From: Planctomycetaceae bacterium
GTDB lineage: Bacteria > Planctomycetota > Planctomycetia > Pirellulales > Thermoguttaceae
Direction of reading: 5' to 3'
Assembly (NCBI GenBank): GCA_003509805.1
Contig: DOMV01000339.1
Span: 2,571-9,766, forward strand
DNA: 7,196 nt
A model generated the notes under the pieces. That model saw nothing but the letters and a program-made list of their open reading frames with translations, did no database searches and was not told the DNA's origin. Position numbers and translations under genes: made by a program. Positions within the stretch are counted from its first letter, which is position 1; each line of letters opens with the position of its first letter. Shown one piece after another: positions 1-5,800 of this stretch.

Positions 1-23
1 GGAAATTTTTCAAAAAATTTTCC
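1..23. other. A/T-rich imperfect palindrome
   Basis: GGAAATTTTT at 1-10 is nearly the reverse complement of AAAAAATTTTCC at 12-23, allowing one or two bulged bases. It could be the tail of a terminator for a gene lying before the window or an A/T-rich binding site. The window edge cuts off the context, so neither role can be chosen. The rest of 24-110 shows no coding frame or repeat that I can support. Confidence 0.35.
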
Positions 24-117
24 AGCTCACCTCGCCTTTTCTCTCTTGCCGAACCGCCGCATCCGCTTTATTTGCACCATTCCTGTGTTTTCAAACCAAA
101 TTTACCAGAAAATCTAT

Positions 118-123
118 TATAAT
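118..123 (+). promoter_or_regulatory. Candidate -10 box for the DUF11 gene
   Basis: A perfect TATAAT lies in an A/T-rich stretch of the gap before the first gene. No good -35 hexamer sits 16-18 bases upstream; the nearest T-rich candidate, TTTTCA at 88-93, is too far away. If used, it would give a leader of about 125-130 bases before the ATG at 259. The call rests on the hexamer alone. Confidence 0.3.
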
Positions 124-246
124 CGTTGAATTACGCAAAGATAGATGAAACCCTACGATCATATTGGCCGATAGAACCGAATGAAAAGGTGTTTTTGCGC
201 CGAGAATAAACTATTAAATTGGTGATCTTTCCCTTTTGCCCGTATC

Positions 247-253
247 GGGAGGA
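247..253 (+). promoter_or_regulatory. Strong Shine-Dalgarno site of the DUF11 gene
   Basis: GGGAGGA lies five bases before the ATG at 259 and fixes this start. It is the only convincing Shine-Dalgarno sequence before any gene in the window. The first three G bases also pair in a small hairpin, CCCG-TAT-CGGG at 239-249, which could partly mask the site; that effect is inference from a four-pair stem. Confidence 0.75.
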
Positions 254-258
254 CGACG

Positions 259-3200
259 ATGTCCCTAAAAAAAACGTGGTTGGTACTCATTGGTTGCTTT
301 GTTCTGGGATGGGCAAACGCACTGCCGGCATCAGATAAGCCTGTTGCCGGGGCGACGGTGTATCGAACATCGACCGGTTCCGCGACCTATGCGGTCCAGG
401 TTCTTGGACAGGAAGCCGCATCGAAACCCGGTTTTTTTGAAAAAATGAAGCGGAAGATCACCGACTTCGTCAGCGACAAGGAGGAACCGGCTTCGCCTTC
501 CCATCAGCACCAGGGAGGTGCCGCGGGTCCGAAGTCTTCCGGTCCTCCGGCCCAGGCGATGCGGGTAACGCCGCCGAAACCGGTTACCGCGACCAGCGGA
601 AAATCTTCGGAGGAATCCTCGTCGGCGACCGGTATGTCCTCGAATCCTGCCGGTTCCACCCAAAGAACGATTGATGCAAGACAAAACACGGTGTTTTCGG
701 AAAACGCGAGAACAACGGAAGGATCGGGTAATGCGGCATCTGAAACAGCATCGGCGCAGGGCGGTTACTCCCAACAACCGGTCACACGGAATCCTTCCGC
801 GAGAACGGCAAGAACCGCGACGGATTCGCCGATCGTGGAAGACAGCGAGGAAAGCATCCACACCCGCTTGAAACTGATGCGGGAAGGGGGCGCGTTTGAA
901 AAACGGACTCCGGAACAGGTCAATGCGGAAGCGTACGCGGACTTGTTGCGACTGGAGGCGGAAAAGGCCCAGTTGGCCCGCAATGTCGATCCGGCTTCGA
1001 TCTCGCGGTCCGAACAACCCGGGAATCTTCATGAACGTGCGGAAGAAACAAACGGGGCCCCGGCTTTCGTACAGGATGAAAAACCGGTACGTCCGATTTA
1101 CCAGCAGGAAAATGCCAGCGATTTCCTGAATCACACCCGCGATGCCGGCGTGAATTCCCCGTCGCGGGCCGGTTCCACGGAAACCGTTCGCGAGCGCTCC
1201 GATGAACGGAATGAAACGCCGTCTTCCATCGTGACGCGAATGGAGCGGCGGATGGAGCGCTCGACGGTCTTTTCCGAACGTGGCGGACGCGACCCGGTCT
1301 ATTCTGTGAACGCAACGGCGGACAATCGGCAACACCCGGTTTCCGGATCGCCGGCAGGACGGCAGACACTTGGTGCGAACAATACCGGCACGAACAATGT
1401 TTCTCCTCGAACCCTTTCCCCGTTCGGCGGCGTCGCTTCCGGTGTCGGCGGCACGGAACGGGAGAATGACGCTTCCAGGAGGACGAACTACGTCGATACG
1501 CCGCACACAGCTGGAATGCACAGTGCGGGAATGGCGCACGGAAGACCGGAACCGAAAACGGCCATGCTTTCGCACACGCCGATGCTCTCCAACACGACAA
1601 CGGGTTCGAATACGGCGTTTTCCTCGGCAACAACGCAGGTCGTCGTCGAAGACGCCGATGAGAATGAAAAATCGTTGTTGATAAGCCCGCTCCTGGAGGT
1701 GGAAACCATCGGCCCGCAGCGTGTGATCGTCGGTCAGGAATCGCCTTACCGGATTCGCCTGTTCAACCGCGGCGGCGTTCCTGCCGAACAAGTCGTTCTG
1801 CATGTCGATCTCCCCGCCTGGATTGAGGTTCAACCGCCGGAGGTGAGCGCGGGCGCGACGAGCATCCAGGGGGCTTCGAACGGAGTGGATATCGAAACGG
1901 TCGATGCGAACGGACCGAAAACTTTTCTTTGGAATATCGACCGGATTGATCCGAAGAGCGAAGAACAACTCGTGTTGCACCTGGTTCCCAAGGAACGGAA
2001 ATCCTTCAACCTGAAATTGCATTACGACTTCAAACGCAACTCCGCGATCGCCCCGATCGAGGTTCAGGAACCGAAACTGGAAATGGCCCTGGAAGGACCG
2101 AATGAAATCCTCTGGGGGACCGAAGAAGTATACAAACTCCGGGTCAAGAATACCGGAAACGGCGATGCCGAAGCGATCAAGCTGACGTTGTTGCCCGGAA
2201 ATTCCGATGCCCAGGGTCCGGACGCGGGCTACACGCTCGACACCCTCAAGGCCGGCGAGGAAGCGTCGGTCGATGTCAAGGCGAAGGCGATGCAAAACGA
2301 TTACCTCGATATCAACGTCGTCGCGAACGGGGCGTTCGATCTCCAGGCAAAAGCCATGCGGCGTGTAAACGTCCTCCGGGCTCAACTGGATGTCACGGTC
2401 GAATCACCGGAGTTGCTGTTCGTCGGAACCAATGCGGAGTACACGATCCACATACGGAATACCGGCAACGCGATGGCCGAGGGAGTCGAGGTTCTCGCCA
2501 CGATTCCGCTCGGAGCCAAGCATGTGTCGCACACCGGCGACGGCCGGGCCACCCCCCAGAACGAGGTCCTTTGGAATGTCGAGCCCATCCCGGTCGGCGG
2601 CGAATTTACCGCGAGTATCGTTTGCGAACCGAAACGGCAGGGAATAACGAAACTGGACGTCGTCGTAGCCGATAAAACCGGTCTGAGCGTCGCGGCCCAG
2701 GGATCCACGCAGGTCGAATCGATCGCCGACCTGAAGATGAAAATCGAGAATCCGCAGGGGCCCGTCGAAGTCGGATCCGACGCGGTTTACACGATCACGA
2801 TCAGTAATAACGGAACCCGCGCGGCGGAAGGCATCGATATCGACACGATGTTCAGCGATTTCATCGATCCGTTCGGTTTCGAGGGACATACCGGTGAGGT
2901 GACCGCGAACGGCCATGTCTTGTTCGACCGCATCCCGACGATCAGTCCGGGGCAAACGATCAACCTGAAAGTCAAGGCGAAAGCGAGCCAGGCCGGTAAT
3001 CATATCATTCGTGTCGAATTGCGGTGCGATTCGATCGGGCTGCAACTGACCCACGAGGAATCGACGCATTATTATGTCCGTCGCGGAACGAAAGTGGCTT
3101 CGAAACCGACGGCACTTCCGACGGCACTTCCGACGACTCCGACGGTGACGACTCCGACGGCGGCGCCGGGAATCATGCCCCAACCGTTGCCGATACAGCC

Positions 3201-3366
3201 GAAACCGCTGAATAATGCGTCGAATAATGTGTCGAATAATGTGTCGAATAATGTGTCGAATAATGTGTCGCCGGCACCGGCCTCTTCGCAGGAAACCCCG
3301 GATCCGATTGCGTCGCCGTTCGCCATTCCGGCCACGGCTCTCCCACTGCCGGGCAGCCCTTGGTAA
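259..3366 (+). CDS. Large exported DUF11-repeat protein with long disordered N-terminal half
   Basis: A 1035-residue secreted protein of unknown specific role, probably an envelope or surface structural protein. Residues 1-21 form a signal peptide: basic MSLKK, hydrophobic TWLVLIGCFVLGW, and an A-N-A signal peptidase I site at 19-21. LIGC at 10-13 resembles a lipobox, but Cys13 is unusually close to the N-terminus, so lipidation is doubtful. About residues 70-470 are low-complexity Ser/Thr/Arg/Pro/Gly-rich sequence, likely disordered, apart from a charged helical stretch near 200-243. Four DUF11-like beta-sandwich repeats follow, starting near 478, 605, 708 and 824 and ending near 941. Each carries a version of 'VGxxxxYxIxxxNxGxxxAExVxL'. 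The tail (946-1035) is rich in Pro/Thr/Asn. DUF11 repeats are known from surface and outer-envelope proteins, including chlamydial OmcB. Only Cys789 and Cys923 remain in the mature chain, so a Cys-cross-linked coat is unlikely. The start is fixed by a strong ribosome binding site. The exact function is not recognisable. Confidence 0.9.
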   Translation: MSLKKTWLVLIGCFVLGWANALPASDKPVAGATVYRTSTGSATYAVQVLGQEAASKPGFFEKMKRKITDFVSDKEEPASPSHQHQGGAAGPKSSGPPAQAMRVTPPKPVTATSGKSSEESSSATGMSSNPAGSTQRTIDARQNTVFSENARTTEGSGNAASETASAQGGYSQQPVTRNPSARTARTATDSPIVEDSEESIHTRLKLMREGGAFEKRTPEQVNAEAYADLLRLEAEKAQLARNVDPASISRSEQPGNLHERAEETNGAPAFVQDEKPVRPIYQQENASDFLNHTRDAGVNSPSRAGSTETVRERSDERNETPSSIVTRMERRMERSTVFSERGGRDPVYSVNATADNRQHPVSGSPAGRQTLGANNTGTNNVSPRTLSPFGGVASGVGGTERENDASRRTNYVDTPHTAGMHSAGMAHGRPEPKTAMLSHTPMLSNTTTGSNTAFSSATTQVVVEDADENEKSLLISPLLEVETIGPQRVIVGQESPYRIRLFNRGGVPAEQVVLHVDLPAWIEVQPPEVSAGATSIQGASNGVDIETVDANGPKTFLWNIDRIDPKSEEQLVLHLVPKERKSFNLKLHYDFKRNSAIAPIEVQEPKLEMALEGPNEILWGTEEVYKLRVKNTGNGDAEAIKLTLLPGNSDAQGPDAGYTLDTLKAGEEASVDVKAKAMQNDYLDINVVANGAFDLQAKAMRRVNVLRAQLDVTVESPELLFVGTNAEYTIHIRNTGNAMAEGVEVLATIPLGAKHVSHTGDGRATPQNEVLWNVEPIPVGGEFTASIVCEPKRQGITKLDVVVADKTGLSVAAQGSTQVESIADLKMKIENPQGPVEVGSDAVYTITISNNGTRAAEGIDIDTMFSDFIDPFGFEGHTGEVTANGHVLFDRIPTISPGQTINLKVKAKASQAGNHIIRVELRCDSIGLQLTHEESTHYYVRRGTKVASKPTALPTALPTTPTVTTPTAAPGIMPQPLPIQPKPLNNASNNVSNNVSNNVSNNVSPAPASSQETPDPIASPFAIPATALPLPGSPW
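3109..3162 (+). repeat. Short ACG-led Pro/Thr-coding repeats in the DUF11 protein tail
   Basis: Two identical 12-base units (ACGGCACTTCCG, coding Thr-Ala-Leu-Pro) at 3109-3132 are followed by two 15-base units of the form ACGACTCCG-ACGGNG at 3133-3162, coding Thr-Thr-Pro-Thr-Val and Thr-Thr-Pro-Thr-Ala. They encode a stiff Pro/Thr linker just after the last DUF11 repeat. Every unit is a multiple of three, so copy changes would keep the frame. Confidence 0.7.
3211..3270 (+). repeat. Five tandem 12-bp units coding NN(A/V)S
   Basis: Five consecutive 12-base units AATAATGNGTCG: the first reads GCG (Ala) at the third codon and the other four read GTG (Val) and are identical. They encode residues 985-1004 of the DUF11 protein as NNAS followed by four NNVS. 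Each unit contains an Asn-X-Ser sequon. The near-perfect identity suggests recent expansion by slippage, always in frame. The role is probably a flexible spacer in the C-terminal tail. Confidence 0.95.
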
Positions 3367-3403
3367 AAACGGGCAAACCTCTTAACTTTTAACTTACGTT
3401 CCC

Positions 3404-3817
3404 GTGTTTCTTCAACGTCGAATTCAACTCCCGGCTCAGTCGGGTGGGATGCGCATGATAACCAACGAGGTTTTGGAGGCGTTGCCCGAGATCGACACGG
3501 TCCCGGTCGGCCTGCTCCACCTTTTTCTCCAGCACACGTCGGCTTCGTTGAGCATCAATGAGAACGCCGACCCGGATGTTCCCGGCGATTTGGTGATGGG
3601 GCTGGACCGGATCGCTCCCGACCATTTTCCTTACCGCCATACCGTCGAAGGAGAAGATGATATGCCGGCTCACCTGAAATCGTCCCTGTTCGGCGTTTCG
3701 TTGACCATTCCCGTCGGCGAGGGACGCCTGTTGCTCGGAACATGGCAGGGCATCTACCTTTGCGAACACCGTCGTATCCGACATCGCCGCAATCTCATTC
3801 TGACGTTGATGTTTTGA
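3404..3817 (+). CDS. yjbQ: YjbQ/UPF0047 family protein (secondary thiamine-phosphate synthase type)
   Basis: A complete 137-residue cytosolic protein of the YjbQ/UPF0047 family, normally about 130-140 residues. Members have been reported to supply weak thiamine-phosphate synthase activity, but the main physiological role is uncertain. Family hallmarks are all present: LQHTSASL at 42-49, NENADPDV at 52-59, EGEDDMPAHLKSSL at 82-95 and GTWQGIYLCEHR at 112-123, including conserved His44, His90 and His122. The start is GTG at 3404: translation from there lines up with the first residues of the E. coli protein as I recall it, whereas the internal ATGs would remove the first strand. There is no Shine-Dalgarno site; instead two adjacent TTAACTT units lie at 3382-3395. 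The gene begins 37 bases after the DUF11 gene stop, so co-transcription with it is possible, though no functional link is evident. Family assignment is secure; substrate is not. Confidence 0.93.
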   Translation: MFLQRRIQLPAQSGGMRMITNEVLEALPEIDTVPVGLLHLFLQHTSASLSINENADPDVPGDLVMGLDRIAPDHFPYRHTVEGEDDMPAHLKSSLFGVSLTIPVGEGRLLLGTWQGIYLCEHRRIRHRRNLILTLMF

Positions 3818-3887
3818 CGTTTTTGGTCGCGGATAACACGGCTGTTTCTTGCTTCTTGCCATAAAAAATTCCCCGATTTTCGGGAAA

Positions 3888-3905
3888 AAGAGCGCCTACG
3901 CTCTT
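3888..3905 (+). terminator. Perfect hairpin after yjbQ, weak terminator candidate
   Basis: AAGAGCG pairs perfectly with CGCTCTT across a CCTA loop. It lies 70 bases past the yjbQ stop, in the right place to end that transcript, but CTTCGG rather than a T-run follows, so intrinsic termination would be weak. A second small stem just before it (CCCGA-TTT-TCGGG, 3872-3884) has a T-run only when read on the minus strand. Confidence 0.35.
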
Positions 3906-3925
3906 CTTCGGTGTAATAATAATGG

Positions 3926-3980
3926 TTGAGGTCGGGTCCTCAATATTTGCCTGTATACCGGCTTTGGTATAAAACCAAAG
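3926..3980 (+). promoter_or_regulatory. Clustered dyads before the adaptor gene, with two mutually exclusive stems
   Basis: Three perfect inverted repeats sit in 55 bases. TTGAGG/CCTCAA spans 3926-3943. TATACC/GGTATA spans 3954-3971. CTTTGGT/ACCAAAG spans 3962-3980. The last two share the bases GGTATA/CTTTGGT, so as RNA only one can form at a time. The final stem ends 15 bases before the ATG at 3996. This could be an attenuator-like leader, or the dyads could be protein operators overlapping a promoter. The pairings are seen directly; the function is inferred. Confidence 0.4.
3947..3973 (+). promoter_or_regulatory. Candidate promoter of the adaptor gene
   Basis: TTGCCT at 3947-3952 (4 of 6 to the -35 consensus) and TATAAA at 3968-3973 (5 of 6 to the -10 consensus) are 15 bases apart, slightly short. 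Transcription would begin around 3980, giving a leader of only about 15 bases, in keeping with the missing Shine-Dalgarno site. If this promoter is real, the overlapping dyads would act as DNA operators rather than as an RNA switch. Confidence 0.3.
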
Positions 3981-3995
3981 ATATCATTTCAAGTC

Positions 3996-5567
3996 ATGTT
4001 TGAATCCAATCATCCGGAAAGATCGGAGGTTTCCCAACCCCCTCCGGAAAACCGTCGCATCCCTTACAATCGACACATCTTCTATAAACACCGCGTCTTT
4101 CGGCAGCGTCGCGGGGGGGCGGTGTTTTGGGTGTTGACCTTCCTGCTTGTCCTGGGCCTTGTTCTCGGCGGCGGTTTTTTTGTCCGGTATCGTCTTGGGG
4201 CCGCCGCCAAGGAAGCTCCGCCCCAGATGATCGCCGTCAAAAAGGAATTGTTCGTCCACGAGATTCTGGAACGCGGCAGCGTTGAGAGTGCCAGCAATAT
4301 CGAGGTGCGATGCGAAGCCGAAAGTGCCGCCGGATTGACCATCATTTTTGTCGTCCCGGAGGGGGAAATCGTCAAAAAAGGGGATTTACTCGTCGAACTT
4401 GATTCCTCGACGCTCAATGAAAACGTCGTCAAACAGCGTATCGCCGTCAATACGAGCCTGGCGGCGAAAGCGCAATCGGAAGCCGATCTCAAAACGGCCG
4501 AGCTGACGCTCAAGGAATATGAACAAGGTAAGTTCGAAGAGTTGTTGAAAACGGTCGAAAACAAGATCGCCACGGCCAAGGAGGAGGAACGTGTCGCCGC
4601 CGACAAGGTGCGTTTCAACCAACGTCTCCTCCAGCGGAATTATATCACCGAGACCGAAGCGGAAGCCGACTTTTTCGCCCTGGAAAAGGCGAAAAACGCC
4701 CATGATGTTGCGGAATTGGAAAAATACGTCCTCCAGGAATTCACGAGGGAAAAAACGATCGTCCAGTACAAGGCGGCGATCGACACCGCCAAAGCGAAAT
4801 TGGATACCGACACGAAAAGCTGGATACTGGACGTCGACCGGCTCGAACATTTGGAGAGGCAACTCCTCAAATGCAAGATTCACGCTCCCCAGGACGGGCA
4901 GGTCATCTACTATCTCCCGCGCTGGGGGGGAGAGGAAGACATGATTAAAGAAGGGAAAAAAGTCTACGAGCGCCAGATTATCCTGCGGCTTCCCGATCCT
5001 TCGCAAATGCAGATCAAGGGGCTTGTCAACGAAGCGAATATCCGGCTTGTCAAGGTCGGACAGAAAGCGGTTGTCCGGCTTGAAGCGTTTGCCAACCAGG
5101 AGTTTACGGGGGATGTCCGTACCGTCAACGACTATCCGGAACCGGGCAGTTGGATGGGGGGAACCATGTCGAAGGAGTATCAAACGATCATACGGATTCT
5201 CAATCCGCCGATCGGGATCAAGCCCGGACTCACCGCCGAAGCCGATATTACCGTCAATGAAATCCCGGATGCGCTCCTGTTGCCCGTCCAGGCGATTTTC
5301 GAGTACCGGAAAAAAGCCTATTGCGTTACCTATGAGAACGGCCGCTGGGATAAAAAAGAGGTCAAAGTCGGCCCCACGAACGACAAGCAAATCGTTATTC
5401 TCGATGGACTTGAAGAAGGCGATCAGGTCGTGCTCGGCGCCTGGCAACACCGCGATAAACTCGATTTGCCGAAAGATGCCGGCAAAGAAGATGGAGAACG
5501 CGATGAAAAGCCCGAGGAAAACCGGTTGCCGGGCCAATCCGACGCGGAATCTCCCACCCAGGCATGA
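3996..5567 (+). CDS. HlyD/MacA-type membrane-fusion (periplasmic adaptor) protein
   Basis: A 523-residue periplasmic adaptor that would link an inner-membrane ABC or RND pump to an outer-membrane channel. Residues 1-40 are a hydrophilic, basic cytosolic tail; 42-64 form one transmembrane anchor, so it is not a cleaved or lipidated adaptor. The first lipoyl half lies near 100-136 (VPEGEIVKKGDLLVELDSS), the alpha-helical coiled-coil hairpin runs about 140-290, and the second lipoyl half near 292-330 starts with CKIHAPQDGQV. A beta-barrel follows at about 336-420 and the membrane-proximal domain at about 425-485. The hairpin tip RLLQRNYIT (210-218) resembles the Arg-Leu-Ser motif that touches TolC-like channels, with Thr for Ser. 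An acidic, Pro-rich tail (490-523) is extra to the family. There is no Shine-Dalgarno site before the ATG. No permease, ATPase or outer-membrane factor lies beside it; enolase follows 233 bases later, so its partner must be elsewhere. Family sure; cargo unknown. Confidence 0.9.
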   Translation: MFESNHPERSEVSQPPPENRRIPYNRHIFYKHRVFRQRRGGAVFWVLTFLLVLGLVLGGGFFVRYRLGAAAKEAPPQMIAVKKELFVHEILERGSVESASNIEVRCEAESAAGLTIIFVVPEGEIVKKGDLLVELDSSTLNENVVKQRIAVNTSLAAKAQSEADLKTAELTLKEYEQGKFEELLKTVENKIATAKEEERVAADKVRFNQRLLQRNYITETEAEADFFALEKAKNAHDVAELEKYVLQEFTREKTIVQYKAAIDTAKAKLDTDTKSWILDVDRLEHLERQLLKCKIHAPQDGQVIYYLPRWGGEEDMIKEGKKVYERQIILRLPDPSQMQIKGLVNEANIRLVKVGQKAVVRLEAFANQEFTGDVRTVNDYPEPGSWMGGTMSKEYQTIIRILNPPIGIKPGLTAEADITVNEIPDALLLPVQAIFEYRKKAYCVTYENGRWDKKEVKVGPTNDKQIVILDGLEEGDQVVLGAWQHRDKLDLPKDAGKEDGERDEKPEENRLPGQSDAESPTQA

Positions 5568-5645
5568 CGATTCGGTCATCGCGTTCGGACACGGCAATTC
5601 AGGTAGGGTGATGCGGCCGGTTCCGCCATAATACGTTTTTTACGC

Positions 5646-5705
5646 TTTTCCGTGGCAGCCCTTTCCGGGACAGCCTTGTCCGTGACAGCCTTGTCCGTGA
5701 CAAAG
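5646..5705. repeat. Four tandem 15-bp repeats between the adaptor and enolase genes
   Basis: Four 15-base units follow one another: TTTTCCGTGGCAGCC, CTTTCCGGGACAGCC, TTGTCCGTGACAGCC and TTGTCCGTGACAAAG. Units three and four contain TGTC-CGT-GACA, a small palindrome, so the array could be a set of direct-repeat protein sites about 100-155 bases before the enolase start. Read on the minus strand the same units spell LCHGQ, GCHGQ, GCPGK and GCHGK, then Ala and a TAA stop at 5642-5640. That frame is open from 5759 down to 5643 but has no ATG or GTG start, only a TTG at 5729-5727 with no ribosome binding site, so I do not call a gene. It may be a remnant of a Cys/His/Gly-rich coding tail or a regulatory array. 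Confidence 0.9.
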
Positions 5706-5756
5706 GATTTTGGTGCGGGGGCTGGTCAAAGCTTCGAAAATCGGGGAAAATACGCA

Positions 5757-5784
5757 TTGTCATTTTTTTACTTTTCCCTATTAC
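5757..5784 (+). promoter_or_regulatory. Candidate promoter of enolase
   Basis: TTGTCA at 5757-5762 (5 of 6 to the -35 consensus) and TATTAC at 5779-5784 (4 of 6 to the -10 consensus) are separated by 16 bases of T-rich spacer. Initiation near 5790 would leave about ten bases before the ATG at 5801, an almost leaderless message, which fits the pyrimidine-rich sequence without a Shine-Dalgarno site there. Confidence 0.35.
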
Positions 5785-5800
5785 CTACCCCTTCTCTATC

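Noticed and set aside
10..13. DUF11 protein as a lipoprotein (residues LIGC, coordinates here are residue numbers)
   Set aside because: Cys13 leaves a hydrophobic stretch of only about seven residues before it, shorter than usual; the A-N-A site at 19-21 fits a normal signal peptide better.
331..2385. 684-codon open frame on the minus strand opposite the DUF11 gene (and a 259-codon one at 2404-3183)
   Set aside because: It is codon-for-codon aligned with the sense frame, so it stays open simply because the sense gene rarely uses TTA, CTA or TCA; the frame ends at the TCA serine codon at 331-333. The product is Arg/Phe-rich with no recognisable domain, while the sense protein has a signal peptide and DUF11 repeats.
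3872..3884. Stem CCCGA-TTT-TCGGG as the yjbQ terminator
   Set aside because: Only five pairs and followed by A bases on the plus strand; a T-run follows only on the minus strand, where no gene ends.
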